64,000 nt of DNA from Anaerolineae bacterium (GCA_013178015.1 JABLXR010000013.1:1-64000); one strand, 5' to 3'; numbered from the stretch's first letter, positions 52,856 through 62,237 are shown. Notes: generated by a model from the sequence alone, not told the origin. Numbers and translations are program-made.

Positions 52856-52981
52856 ACTAACACTCTCCTCATGGCGGGTTGTCATGCAGAGGGGCCCAGG
52901 ATCAGGGGCAAGCCACACGATGGAGGACAGAGCGACTTCCTCGCTTTCCACCCCTACCACCCACAACCGGTAACCTACAAC

Positions 52982-53620
52982 CTATTGAGAACGGCCAGCT
53001 CGCGAGACCTCAAACACACAATGGTGGGCGCCCGAGTGGCAGCAGGCGATGGGACGGACTCTGAGACTCCGACCCGACACCAGTTCCAGGGCGCCACGCA
53101 GGGCGCCCACCACCACCTCGCAGGCGTGGCGGGAGCCGTCTGCAGCCCAGCAAGCAGGCTGCCGAAGGCTCACGAGCAACATGTCGCCGCTATCCTGGAG
53201 CAGGATCAGCCGGCGATCCCTCACCGCGGTGCTCTTGGCGAAAGCATCCAGGGCGATGCCAAGGAGCTGCTTGCCAGTGATGCGCCCGCCCTGCTCCGCC
53301 AGGCCCACGGCGTGCACCACTCCTCGCCGGACGTTGGCCTTGCCCAGCTCCCGCAACACCGCCACCGCGCCCCGCTCGTCGTAGTAGTCGCGCAGGCCCT
53401 GGAGGAGGGCCAGGTAGTCGGAAGCCTTCACCTCGAGGCGCATGTTGTTGGGCGGCAGGCCACGGAAGTAGTGCTCGATGCCCGCCAGGTTCAGGATGCC
53501 TCGCAACGCCTCCCTGCCGAGTTGACGCTCCAGGAACTGGAGCATGTCCCTCATCACGGAGTTGGGCATGAAGCCGTCGCTGGGCTCCCTGCTTTCGGCC
53601 GCACTTACGTAGCCGATCAA
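52982..53620 (-). CDS. V4R-like small-molecule-binding domain protein
   Basis: A 212-residue soluble protein. The ending CCHSGAHHCVFEVSRAG and the preceding VVGALRGALELVSGRSLRV resemble the V4R (4-vinyl reductase) fold, which often binds small hydrophobic ligands or metals and acts as a sensor. The start is TTG 53620 or an internal ATG. It is in line with the CheB-CheR and kinase genes downstream and may feed them a signal, although 126 bp separate them. The assignment is by pattern recognition only. Confidence 0.5.
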   Translation of the reverse strand: MIGYVSAAESREPSDGFMPNSVMRDMLQFLERQLGREALRGILNLAGIEHYFRGLPPNNMRLEVKASDYLALLQGLRDYYDERGAVAVLRELGKANVRRGVVHAVGLAEQGGRITGKQLLGIALDAFAKSTAVRDRRLILLQDSGDMLLVSLRQPACWAADGSRHACEVVVGALRGALELVSGRSLRVRPIACCHSGAHHCVFEVSRAGRSQ

Positions 53621-53646
53621 GGCCCGCCGCCTCGATTCGTAGTCCC

Positions 53647-53979
53647 CTAGTCCGGGGCGTGAACGTAGACCACTTTGACCGGTTCGGGGCCCGTGCGCCG
53701 GGTGGCGTGCGGCACGGCCCGCCCGACGTAGAACGCCCGACCGGGGTAGATCTCATACTCCTGGTCGCCGACGCGGATGACGCCCCGCCCCGACACGCAG
53801 TAAACCGCTTCCTGGTCATCGTGCCTCTGCAGCTCCCCGAACTCGGTGGAAGTGTACTCCGCCACTCCCAACGAGAGCCCAGCATGGGCCGGGGTGTCAC
53901 CCGGGCGAATCAGATCGGCGGAGCGGCGGTCGGGATGCTGCAGCCAGGTGACCTCATTCTCATCCACAACTACTTTCAC
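53647..53979 (-). CDS. Small cupin-domain protein
   Basis: A 110-residue single cupin. Motifs are LQRHDDQEAVYCVSGRG and VGRAVPHATRRTGPEPV, giving the expected His and Glu metal ligands. I start at GTG 53979 with GGAGGTG six bases upstream; the frame opens at 54033 with no SD. It lies 26 bp upstream of the V4R-like gene, so they are probably one operon. The function is unknown. Confidence 0.8.
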   Translation of the reverse strand: MKVVVDENEVTWLQHPDRRSADLIRPGDTPAHAGLSLGVAEYTSTEFGELQRHDDQEAVYCVSGRGVIRVGDQEYEIYPGRAFYVGRAVPHATRRTGPEPVKVVYVHAPD

Positions 53980-54064
53980 GTCAACACCTCCGGATAGGTT
54001 GGACTGCCACGGCCTCTCAGGCGGTGCCTTCACGCCCCCGCGCCTGGGGGCGCGGACTCCTCGT

Positions 54065-54353
54065 GGTGACTAGACCCCACCGAGGAGGGCGCACCCCCAG
54101 GTGCGCCGCCCCCCACCACCGCACTCGCTCCCCTGCCGATGACCAGACCCCACCGTGGACTGCGCACCCCCAGGTGCGCTGCCCCCCGCCACCGCACTCG
54201 GTCCCCCGACGGGTGACTAGACCCCACCGAGGACTGCGCACCCCCAGGTGCGCTGCCCACCACCACACTCGGTCCCCCGCCGGTGACCAGACCCCACCGA
54301 GGAGTGCGCACCCCCAGGTGCGCCACGCCCCGCCACCGCACGTCCTCCCCGCC
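54065..54353. repeat. Four-copy tandem repeat, about 73 bp per unit
   Basis: Units begin at 54065, 54138, 54212 and 54282 (periods 73, 74, 70). Each starts GGTGAC(C/T)AGACCCCACCG and contains GCGCACC-CCCA-GGTGCGC, a 7-bp hairpin. They lie upstream of the cupin gene. There are no unique spacers, so it is not a CRISPR array. Confidence 0.85.
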
Positions 54354-54447
54354 TGAGGGCGCCGACGCCTCGTGGCCAGTCGCCTCCGTTACCGCCTAGG
54401 CCGCCACAGCGCCACCGATCCGCCCTGAGCTGGAAGCAACAAGGACA

Positions 54448-54489
54448 GATCAGCGTTGATCTGCGCAGTATCAGCGTCATCAGCGTTCC
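54448..54489. repeat. GATCAGCGT repeat, third site
   Basis: Three copies (GATCAGCGTT, TATCAGCGTC, CATCAGCGTT) run into the methyltransferase stop codon, which, as at 49326, is read from GAACGCTGA. Confidence 0.7.
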
Positions 54490-55106
54490 ATCCCCATCCG
54501 TCTCAACACGAACACACCATTCTTGAACCGGGGGATGTGCAGACCCCGTCGCGGCTGCCAGCCCGGCAACTCGTTCCCCAGAACCTCCAGCCAGGCGGCA
54601 GCGCTCAGCTTGGTGCGATGGGTAGGATCCCGATGAATGACGTCGCGGTCCTCGAGGACGGTGATCTCGTGGAATATCCCCTTCCGGGCCACGCGAGCGC
54701 ACTCCCGCAGCGCCCCTGCCACCTCTCCCGGTTCCAGGTGCTCCAGCACGTTCACGCTCACCACCACGTCGAACGACCGGTCGGCGAACGGCAGGCTCAC
54801 CAGGCTCCCCTGCACGAAGCAGCGTCGCACCGAATCCGGCGCCTGAGTGATGGCATACCGGCTCAACTCCAAGCCCAAGGCGGCCCGTCCCCAGGATCGC
54901 AGCCGCTCCACCAGGAGGCCCATTCCCCCGCCCGCGTCCAGGACCGAGGCCGGCCGGAAGCACAGCTCGACGTAGGCTGCCCGCCAGAAGTTGGCCACCC
55001 GAAACTCTAGTCGCTCGCGGTAGTTGTTGCGGTTGTCCCGGTAGTAGGACTCGTCGTACAGGACACGAGACGCCGACAGGGAGCCCGCTGGTGGAGCCGG
55101 CGACAT
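54480..55106 (-). CDS. Class I SAM-dependent methyltransferase
   Basis: A 208-residue methyltransferase. Motif I is VLDAGGGMGLLVE, followed by LGLELSRYAI, LPFADRSFDVVVSVNVLEHL and the usual strand order. It starts at ATG 55106, overlapping the DUF3090 stop (TGATG), with GGAGGGAG upstream. The substrate is unknown. Overlap with DUF3090 suggests joint expression. Confidence 0.88.
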   Translation of the reverse strand: MSPAPPAGSLSASRVLYDESYYRDNRNNYRERLEFRVANFWRAAYVELCFRPASVLDAGGGMGLLVERLRSWGRAALGLELSRYAITQAPDSVRRCFVQGSLVSLPFADRSFDVVVSVNVLEHLEPGEVAGALRECARVARKGIFHEITVLEDRDVIHRDPTHRTKLSAAAWLEVLGNELPGWQPRRGLHIPRFKNGVFVLRRMGMER

Positions 55107-55615
55107 CAAGCTCCCTCCGCGCCTTCGGCCGGGCAGACGTGGGGTCCCTCCCCCATGGGCTGACCGCAGACGGGACACCGGGACTGGGCCTGGGCGCAGG
55201 CGCTGCCGATCTGCTCGGCCAGGGCCAGCATCTGCTCCGGGGTGCTCCAGATCTCCACCTCGTAGGGCATGCCCTCGATCTGCCCTTCGGCCTGAACAAA
55301 CATGAGGCGCCGGTGCGGGTGCCGGCCGGCCTTCAGGTGCCTGACAGGGGCCTCCAGGTCGGTGGGAAAGCGCAGGATGTGATCGTCAGGGGGAAGGGGC
55401 CGGGCGTGGCTGAGGGGGAAGCGATCGCCGCCGAAGCTCTCCGCGACGGCCAGGAGGTCGCGGCGCAGCAACTCCGCCTGGGGCTGCTCCAGCTTGAGCT
55501 CCACCGAGGCGGCCTCCGAGCGCGCTCGCAGGAAGAGGCTCCACTCGCCGGGATGGTAGGCGACGGAGAAAGCAAGGGCCAGGGCCGGCTGCAGCCGGTA
55601 TACGTACCGCGGCAT
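55106..55615 (-). CDS. DUF3090 family protein
   Basis: A 169-residue protein similar to DUF3090, a family known mainly from Actinobacteria. The N-terminal beta-rich body has ALAFSVAYHPGEWSLFLRAR. The end has CPVCGQPMGEGPHVCPAE, a CxxC-(x)n-C zinc-ribbon-like knuckle. ATG 55615 follows AGGGAGGTG. The function of the family is not established. It is coupled to the methyltransferase gene. Confidence 0.75.
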   Translation of the reverse strand: MPRYVYRLQPALALAFSVAYHPGEWSLFLRARSEAASVELKLEQPQAELLRRDLLAVAESFGGDRFPLSHARPLPPDDHILRFPTDLEAPVRHLKAGRHPHRRLMFVQAEGQIEGMPYEVEIWSTPEQMLALAEQIGSACAQAQSRCPVCGQPMGEGPHVCPAEGAEGA

Positions 55616-55618
55616 CAC

Positions 55619-56077
55619 ACCTCCCTGGGGGCCTTTGTGGGCTCAATGCTAGCATCATGTGTCGGAGAGGACAACGCCGCCGGCAGCCTGAGGGGTGTGC
55701 CGGGCGGACGCACGGGAGGAGGGGACGCGGGGGGCGAGATAGGCGTGCGCCCGGGCGGACGCACGGGAAGGGGACGCGTGGGGAAAGATAGGCGTGCGTC
55801 CAGGCCGAAGCACGGGCTGAAGCCGCGTGCTAGAGCGGCGAAGCCTGCCCTCCGGCAGGCTCACGGTTGGGTCAGGGCTCGGGCCCTGGCCGCGGCGCTG
55901 GGTGGAATGGGCCGCGAAGGGGCAGGGTCGGCCCCGGGTGGGAGGTGTTCCCAGCCCGCGGAGGCGGGCTTCGCTCGGTCTAGCCCGGCCATTCATGGCG
56001 GGGCGGGCTGGGGAGCTCAGGCGCCAGGATGACCTCCGTTCGGGCCCTGATGTCTTGGAGTGAGCTTGAGGGCGACC
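55619..56077. other. Intergenic region with a 51-bp direct repeat
   Basis: About 460 bp without a convincing gene. Positions 55701-55801 hold two diverged copies (period 51) of a segment beginning CGGGCGGACGCACGGGA and ending GATAGGCGTGCG. A short GCCTGCC-CTCC-GGCAGGC hairpin lies near 55845. Confidence 0.6.
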
Positions 56078-57556
56078 CTACTGCACGTGGTTCTCCGCCA
56101 CCCGGCGGAAGTGGAAGCCGTAGATGGCCATGGTGATGGCCAGGGGGAAGAGCCTGGGCTTGCGGAACAGGGTCCAGAAGAACAACCTCCAGTACTGGGC
56201 CCGCTCCTGCCCCTTGATCCCCAGGCGGCAGATGGAGCGCAGGAAGGCAGCCACGTACCCGGCGTCTATCCGGATGTTCAACCGCGGTGGGTCGTAGTCC
56301 TCCAGGAACGTCTTCACCCGCTCGTAGTAGTGGTGAGGGGAGTAGATGTGATTCAGGATGTCGCGATAGCCCTTCCGTAGGACCTCCAGGTCCATGCGGG
56401 GGATGATGTTGGTGGAGCCGTCCACATTGTCGCCCGAAAGCCGGCTGATCAGCCGCCCCTCCCGCTTCATCCTCTCGTAGAGCTTGGTGCCGGGAGGAGC
56501 CTGCAGGAGCCCCACCATGGCGGTGACAATGCCGCTCCGCTGGATGAACTCGATCTGCTGCTGGAAGATGCTAGGCGTGTCGCTGTCGAAGCCCACGATG
56601 AACCCACCCTGCACCTGAAGCCCCGTCCGGTGCATGCGCTTCACCGCCGCCACCAGGTCCCGGCCCTTGTTCTGGAACTTGTTGCACTCGGCCAGGCTGT
56701 CCTCGTTGGGAGTCTCGATACCCACGAAGACAGTGTTGAACCCCGCCGCCACCATCAGCTGCATCAGCTCCGGGTCATCCGAGAGGTCAATGGACGCCTC
56801 GGTGTTGAAGGGCATGCCGGTCTTGCCCCGGCGCCACTCGATCAGCGCCGGCAGCACCTCGTTCTTGAGGACGCGGCGGTTGCCGATGAAGTTGTCGTCC
56901 ACGAAGAAGACGCCCTTGCGCCACCCCAGAGCGTACAAGGCATCCAGTTCGGCGATGATCTGAGCGGCTGTCTTGGTCCGCGGCCGGTGGCCCAGGAGGA
57001 CGGTGACGTTGCAGAAGTCGCAGTTGAAGGGACAGCCGCGGGAGAACTGGATGCTGACCGTCTCGTAGGAGCGGAGATCGGCCAGGTGCCATAGGGGCAC
57101 GGGCACCTGGGTCATGTCGGCGTGCTGGTCGGTGGTGTAGATTCGCTTGGGCTCGCCCCTTTCCAGGTCGGCCAGGAACTGGGGAAGGGTGATCTCGCCC
57201 TCGTTGAGGACGAGGTGGTCTACGTCGCTGAACTCCTGCGGCTCGATGGTGAATAGGGGCCCACCCGCCACTACCTTTACCCCGGCCTGCCGGCACCGAT
57301 CGATCACCTGCCGCGCCGAATCGCGTTGCACCACCATGGCGCTCACGAAGACCATGTCGGCCCATTCCAGGTCCTCGGCCGTGAGATCGCGGACGTTCAT
57401 GTCCACCAGCCGCTTGCCCCAGGCCTCGGGCAACAGAGCCGCCACCGTCAGCAGACCCAACGGCGGAGCCCCGGCCTTCTTGCGGATGAACTCCAGCGCG
57501 TGCTTGAAGCTCCAGAAAGTGTCGGGGAATAATGGGTAGACCAGCAGTACGTTCAC
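56078..57556 (-). CDS. B12-binding domain radical SAM protein (DUF4070 type)
   Basis: A 492-residue enzyme. A Rossmann-like cobalamin-binding domain (about 1-150) is followed by a radical SAM domain with CPFNCDFC (three Cys), FVDDNFIGN, and SDDPELMQLMVAAGFNTVFVGIETPN. The C-terminal region (about 410-490) fits DUF4070. The cobalamin domain lacks the classical DxHxxG, as in many of this class. Such enzymes methylate or rearrange unactivated carbons in lipids or natural products. GTG 57556 follows GGGAG. It would use cobalamin, linking it to the cobO riboswitch locus. Substrate unknown. Confidence 0.88.
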   Translation of the reverse strand: MNVLLVYPLFPDTFWSFKHALEFIRKKAGAPPLGLLTVAALLPEAWGKRLVDMNVRDLTAEDLEWADMVFVSAMVVQRDSARQVIDRCRQAGVKVVAGGPLFTIEPQEFSDVDHLVLNEGEITLPQFLADLERGEPKRIYTTDQHADMTQVPVPLWHLADLRSYETVSIQFSRGCPFNCDFCNVTVLLGHRPRTKTAAQIIAELDALYALGWRKGVFFVDDNFIGNRRVLKNEVLPALIEWRRGKTGMPFNTEASIDLSDDPELMQLMVAAGFNTVFVGIETPNEDSLAECNKFQNKGRDLVAAVKRMHRTGLQVQGGFIVGFDSDTPSIFQQQIEFIQRSGIVTAMVGLLQAPPGTKLYERMKREGRLISRLSGDNVDGSTNIIPRMDLEVLRKGYRDILNHIYSPHHYYERVKTFLEDYDPPRLNIRIDAGYVAAFLRSICRLGIKGQERAQYWRLFFWTLFRKPRLFPLAITMAIYGFHFRRVAENHVQ

Positions 57557-58161
57557 GGCATACTCCCAGAATCGTGCCTTAGCACATCTATAACCCCGCT
57601 GGGCGCTCCAGGTAACGCCCATCCCCTCGACAGTGTGTGTCCCCACAGAGGAACCGACGACCAGATGGGTGCCCCATCCTCAGCGAGTCCGTTCGCCGCA
57701 GCAGGGAGCCACGAAGGGACCCCGCCCTCCCACCACCCTGAGCCCTCCGCCGTTACCGCCTCGGCAGGCTCCCCGCGCCAGCAAAGTGTCTCCACCCTCC
57801 TCTGTGACCCCTTAGGCAGGCTCAGGGCAGGCTCCCCGCGCCAGCGAAGGCCGCCTACCCCCATCCTGTCACCCTGAGCGCCAGCAAAGTGTCTCCACCC
57901 TCCTCTGTGAGCCCTTCGGCAGGCTCAGGGCAGGCTCCCCGCGCCAGCGAAGGCCGCCTACCCCCATCCTGTCACCCTGAGCGCCAGCGAAGGGTCTGTA
58001 CCCGCGACTTGGGGATGCCTCACTTCGTTCGGCATGACAGGGTGAGAAGGGTCGGCATGACAGAGTGAGAAGAGCTCGCCTGACAGGGCGATGAAGCCCG
58101 GCGTGACGGGGCCGTATGACTCGGCCTGACAGGGCAGGGAAGGCGGCACGAGCCCTTCCTG
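57557..58161. repeat. Intergenic repeat block, including a 103-bp tandem repeat
   Basis: About 600 bp without a gene. A 103-bp unit starts at 57777 and 57880 (two near-identical copies), with a partial third at 57983. The unit begins GCCAGCAAAGTG and ends CACCCTGAGC. Downstream, CACTTCGTTCGGCATGACAG and related fragments resemble the widespread TGTCATNCTGAGCG-type bacterial intergenic element. Confidence 0.75.
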
Positions 58162-58189
58162 TTGACTCACCGCCGTCCTGCCGTACACT
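58162..58189 (+). promoter_or_regulatory. Promoter of the aldo/keto reductase gene
   Basis: TTGACT (58162-58167) and TACACT (58184-58189) are 16 bp apart, about 95 bp before the start codon. Confidence 0.5.
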
Positions 58190-58282
58190 CTTGTTTACAG
58201 CCTCAGACGGCTTCGGTCAAGACAGGCCAATGGCGCCGGCCGTAGGAGGCGGGCTTATCGTCTGAAAAGGAGGCAAGTCGTC

Positions 58283-59080
58283 ATGCAGTATCGCCAGTTG
58301 CACGATGGCCGTCCGGTCCCGGTGATGGGGTTAGGCACCGCGACCTACGGCACCGACCCCGCTCGCGAGGCACAGGCCATTCGGGCGGCCCTGGACCTGG
58401 GGTACACCCACATAGATACGGCCGAGCGCTATGGCGGGGGCAGGGCCGAACAGGTGATTGGGGAGGCCATCAAGGGCCACGACCGCTCCCGCCTCTTCCT
58501 CACCAGCAAAGTCGCCCCCGACAACCTGCACTACCAGAGCGTGCTCCATGCTCTAGAGGGAACCCTGAACCGCCTGCAGACCGATTACCTCGACCTGTAC
58601 CTCATTCACTGGCCCAACCCTAGCATCCCGCTGGAGGAGACGTTCCGCGCCCTCAATGAGTTGGTCTCCCAGGGCAAGGTCCGCTACATCGGGGTGAGCA
58701 ACTTCAGTCAAAGCCAGATGGAAGAGGCCTTCCGTCTGACCGACTCCATCCTGGCCACCAACCAGGTGCACTACAGCCTGACCCATCGGGAGCCAGAGCA
58801 GAATGGGGTGCTGCAGTTCTGCCAGTCCCACGACGTGCTGCTCACCGCCTACACTCCCATCGAGCGCGGCCGGGTGACTGAGAGCCATACGCTGGCGAAC
58901 ATGGCTCGGGCGAAGGGATGCACCGCGGTGCAGCTAGCCCTCGCCTGGCTGATCTCCAAGGATCACGTCATCACCATACCCCAGTCCAAAGACAGGAAGC
59001 ACCTGGAGGAGAACCTGGGGGCGCTCGAGGTGGAACTGACGGCAGAGGAGATGGACCAGCTCGACCGGCTGGCGTCCTGA
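58283..59080 (+). CDS. Aldo/keto reductase
   Basis: A 265-residue NAD(P)H-dependent reductase with an alpha/beta barrel. The catalytic tetrad is visible: Asp and Tyr in HIDTAERYGGG, Lys in LTSKV, and His in LYLIHWPNP. The C-terminal cofactor loop IPQSKDRKHLEENL is present. ATG 58283 follows AAAGGAGG. It is monocistronic, so the substrate, a sugar, aldehyde or ketone, cannot be deduced. Confidence 0.92.
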   Translation: MQYRQLHDGRPVPVMGLGTATYGTDPAREAQAIRAALDLGYTHIDTAERYGGGRAEQVIGEAIKGHDRSRLFLTSKVAPDNLHYQSVLHALEGTLNRLQTDYLDLYLIHWPNPSIPLEETFRALNELVSQGKVRYIGVSNFSQSQMEEAFRLTDSILATNQVHYSLTHREPEQNGVLQFCQSHDVLLTAYTPIERGRVTESHTLANMARAKGCTAVQLALAWLISKDHVITIPQSKDRKHLEENLGALEVELTAEEMDQLDRLAS

Positions 59081-59386
59081 AGACGTCTCCCCGATCCCGC
59101 GCTCAGGCGGGTGCGCCCTGCCGTTCGCGAAGCCTAATGCCGTGATCCCAAGGCGGGGCTCGTGGGCGGCCACGGCCAGGCTCGGGGCAACGACCAGGAG
59201 AGGCCGAGGACGGAGGCGGGGCGCCCTGCCTCGCCCCAGCTGCCAAAGCGCAGGCGCATCGATGCGGGGCCGTAGCCGGCCATTCACCTCTGAGGCTGAG
59301 CGGCGCCCGCTTGCCAGCAGGCTGGTTGCGCCTCTTCCTTCCGCCTCCGCTGGCGTCCGTCTCCCGCCGCGCCACGTTCGGGGGAA
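59081..59386. other. Intergenic region, nothing recognised
   Basis: About 300 bp between convergent genes. It has a few GC-rich repeats but no gene, terminator with T-tract or RNA that I recognise. Confidence 0.4.
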
Positions 59387-62008
59387 CTAGTGCCCGCCGT
59401 CCAGGATGCGCCGTACCGTTCGACTGAGGTCGCCGATGTCAAAGGGTTTCTGCATCACGTGGCCGTCGAGAGATTGGGAGCCGCCTTCGCCCTGGCAGTA
59501 GCCGGTCATGTAGAGCACGGGCACGTCTGCGGGCCGGCCGTGCCCGCTCCTCGTGGCTCGCAGAGCCTGGACCAGCTCCGGCCCGTTCATCCCCGGCATG
59601 ACCACGTCGGTGAGCACCAGATCGGGCCGGTGGGCGCTGTGGCGCCAGTGCGCCATCGCCTCCTCGGCTCCGGCTGCTTCCAGGACAGTGTAGCCCAGCC
59701 TGCGCAGGGCCGAGGAAGCCAAGGCGCGCACGGCCTTCTCATCCTCCACTACCAAGATGGTCTCGGTGCCGCGAGGCACGGGCGGCCGCTCAGATCTGGT
59801 AGAAGCGACTGACGCCGGCTCCTCAGCTCGAGCCAGGTAGATGCGGAAGCTGGTCCCTTGGCCGGGCTGGCTCTCCACGTATATGTTCCCACCTAGCTGC
59901 TTGATTATCCCGTAGACGCTAGCCAGGCCCATGCCCGTCCCCCTGTCCGGCCCCTTGGTGCTGAAGAAGGGCTCGAACAGATGGGCCATCACCTCAGGCG
60001 GCATGCCCACGCCGGTGTCCTCCACCGACAGCCGCACGTGGGGCCCCGGTTTGGAGCCGAGGTGCTCCTGCACGAAGCCGGCATCCAGCTCGACGTTCGC
60101 CGTCTCCAGGGTGAGCGTACCTCCCTCGGGCATGGCGTCCCTCGCATTGAGAGCCAGGTTGAGGACAACCTGCTCGATCTGGGCCCGGTCGGCGCGCACG
60201 TGCCACAGGTCATCGGCCAGCCTCACCTCGAGGGCGATCTGCTCGCCCAGGGTCCGTGCCAGCATGGAGGCCATCCCGGCGATCACCTCGTTCAGGCTCA
60301 TCACCTTCACTTCCAGCACCTGCCGCCGACTGAACGCCAGCAATTGCCGAGTGAGCAGGGCAGCCCGCTCGCCCGCCTGCCGTATCCCCTCTACGTCCTG
60401 CAGCAGTGCCGGCTTGCCTGCCAGTTCCTCCCGCAGGAAGTCGCTATGGCCGCTGATGACGGTGAGCAGGTTGTTGAAGTCGTGGGCAATGCCCCCAGCC
60501 AGCTGTCCCACCGCTTCCATCTTCTGAGCCTGGCGGTACTGGGCTTCCAGCCGGCGGCGCTCGGTCAGGTCCTCGATCAGGTGCACCGCAGCGCCGGGGC
60601 CGTCCTCGTCGGGCAGGAAGGCCCAGTGTGCGTGCACGGGCACCGCTCTGCCGTCCTTGCGCAGCATGCGGTACTCCTCACCGCCCGGTCGCGCCGCATC
60701 GAGCGTGTCCATCAGCCGCCGGCGCAGTCTGGGCCAGTCGTCCGGATGAACCAGTTCCTCCAGGCGCCGCGAGACGATCTCCTCCGGTCGGTAGCCCAGG
60801 ATGGGCTCGGTGCGCCGGTTGACGCTGGCGATGGTGCCGTCGCCGCGTACCGACAGGATCAGGCTGGGAGCGGTATCGAAGATGCTGCGATAGCGTGCTT
60901 CACTTCTGGCCAGAGCCTCTTGAGCCCTACGGGCTGCGGTGACGTCCCGCAGAGTCACCACCAGGCCACGAGGCTCCCGCCGGTGGTCGTCGAGGAGCTC
61001 GGACAGGCGCAGGTCGTAACACGCCCGCCGCCCCTGGTGATCGAGCCACACCTCGGTGCTCCCTTCCTTCCCCTCTTTGAGGCGGTCCAGTAAGTTGGCG
61101 TAGGCGGCCGCAACGTCCCCGATAGGACGGCCGAGGAGGGTGGCGGCGGGCGCCCCCAGCAGTCGCTCCGCACTGGGGTTCGCCCAGATCAGGCGCCGCC
61201 GGCGGTCCAGGACCAGCATTCCGTCTGCCATGCTCTCGATGACCGCGGCGCTGGCGATGGGCACTATGTCCAGCAGGTGAAACCGCCCCATTCCCCAGAG
61301 CATGGCCAGGCCGGTCACGACGAACATGAACCCCGTCAGGTCCAGCCGGCCGAGGGGACGCAGCCCAGCCAGGTAGGCGATACTGGCCAGGAAGGGAGCC
61401 AGCAGAGCCACCAGAAGAACCAGGGCCTGCCCGCGGTAGGGCCTGGGGCTGCGCCCGAGCAGACGCACCAAGATCACGGTGGCGAGCAAGAGGAGCGCGT
61501 ACGAGTAAGCAGTGTGGAACCAGAACCAGCCACCACGGCTGATCTCGAGCATCCGGAGGCCGTGCACCTCTACCATGCGGTAGCGATCCCATATGAGCCC
61601 GTGGTAATCGTTGGTGGCCAGCATCGCCAGCGTCAGAGCCGGCACTACCAGGAGGCCGGCGATCTCCCTGCGGGAGATGGTGCCGCCCGTGTACTGCACG
61701 GAGAAGGCGAGCCAACTCACCGGCAACACCACTATGCCCAGGTACTGCAAGCGGGCGAACAGCTCCGCCTGAGCGGCGTCAGCGCTGGCCAACTCCAGGG
61801 CGTACCCGAGAGACCACCACCCCGCGAGCACCATGGAGAGGGCATACGAGTTCGCCCCGGGGTAGGAGGCCCTGCGCCAGCCGTAGGCCCCCAGGGCGAA
61901 GCACATGGCCGCCGCGACGGCCAGAGGCACTGCGAAGGCGGTGAACTGCACGTGCATTCTGCGTCGAGCCCGCCAAGTCCAGAAGGTGGCCCGCTGAGGC
62001 AGCCACAT
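59387..62008 (-). CDS. Hybrid sensor histidine kinase with 7-helix sensor and receiver
   Basis: An 873-residue sensor. An N-terminal seven-helix membrane domain (about 20-245) of the histidine kinase 7TM type is followed by two PAS domains (about 255-370 and 380-495). Then comes HisKA (phospho-acceptor in AHDFNNLLTVISGHS), HATPase (NLALNARDAMPEGG, DTGVGMPPEV, GTGMGLASVYG) and a C-terminal receiver (VVEDE, phosphorylatable Asp in LTDVVMPG, Lys in QKPF). All catalytic residues appear present. The start ATG 62008 has no clear SD; ATG 61957 (MHVQFTAF) is an alternative. It is divergent from the MerR-like gene. The signal is unknown. Confidence 0.9.
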   Translation of the reverse strand: MWLPQRATFWTWRARRRMHVQFTAFAVPLAVAAAMCFALGAYGWRRASYPGANSYALSMVLAGWWSLGYALELASADAAQAELFARLQYLGIVVLPVSWLAFSVQYTGGTISRREIAGLLVVPALTLAMLATNDYHGLIWDRYRMVEVHGLRMLEISRGGWFWFHTAYSYALLLLATVILVRLLGRSPRPYRGQALVLLVALLAPFLASIAYLAGLRPLGRLDLTGFMFVVTGLAMLWGMGRFHLLDIVPIASAAVIESMADGMLVLDRRRRLIWANPSAERLLGAPAATLLGRPIGDVAAAYANLLDRLKEGKEGSTEVWLDHQGRRACYDLRLSELLDDHRREPRGLVVTLRDVTAARRAQEALARSEARYRSIFDTAPSLILSVRGDGTIASVNRRTEPILGYRPEEIVSRRLEELVHPDDWPRLRRRLMDTLDAARPGGEEYRMLRKDGRAVPVHAHWAFLPDEDGPGAAVHLIEDLTERRRLEAQYRQAQKMEAVGQLAGGIAHDFNNLLTVISGHSDFLREELAGKPALLQDVEGIRQAGERAALLTRQLLAFSRRQVLEVKVMSLNEVIAGMASMLARTLGEQIALEVRLADDLWHVRADRAQIEQVVLNLALNARDAMPEGGTLTLETANVELDAGFVQEHLGSKPGPHVRLSVEDTGVGMPPEVMAHLFEPFFSTKGPDRGTGMGLASVYGIIKQLGGNIYVESQPGQGTSFRIYLARAEEPASVASTRSERPPVPRGTETILVVEDEKAVRALASSALRRLGYTVLEAAGAEEAMAHWRHSAHRPDLVLTDVVMPGMNGPELVQALRATRSGHGRPADVPVLYMTGYCQGEGGSQSLDGHVMQKPFDIGDLSRTVRRILDGGH

Positions 62009-62141
62009 GCGCCAGTGGCGGTGACTCTGAGTCGCACCGCCATCCCAGCGGAGAGGCTGCCCCCCGTGCTGACCAGATATCGGCCAGCTGGCTTTCGGGC
62101 TTTAGCCCCCGCTTTCCCCAAGGCAACGGCACTATTCCCCC

Positions 62142-62170
62142 TTGACCCGCATGCACATCTGGCTTACTCT
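62142..62170 (+). promoter_or_regulatory. Promoter of the MerR/solute-binding gene pair
   Basis: TTGACC (62142-62147) and TACTCT (62165-62170) are 17 bp apart, about 67 bp before ATG 62238. The -10 is weak. Confidence 0.5.
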
Positions 62171-62203
62171 TTGCAGGCAGGAGCGAGCGAACCCTGCCTG
62201 CAA
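62171..62203. repeat. Perfect 10-bp inverted repeat (candidate operator)
   Basis: TTGCAGGCAG (62171-62180) and CTGCCTGCAA (62194-62203) with a 13-nt spacer, directly after the -10 box. It could be an operator for the MerR-type protein encoded just downstream, or a leader hairpin. Classical MerR operators lie between -35 and -10, so this would be atypical. Confidence 0.5.
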
Positions 62204-62237
62204 TACTACCCGCTTTTATTACAGCCAAGGGAGCGTC

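Noticed and set aside
54065-54353. CRISPR array
   Set aside because: Units are longer than CRISPR repeats, vary along their whole length and have no unique spacers or cas genes.
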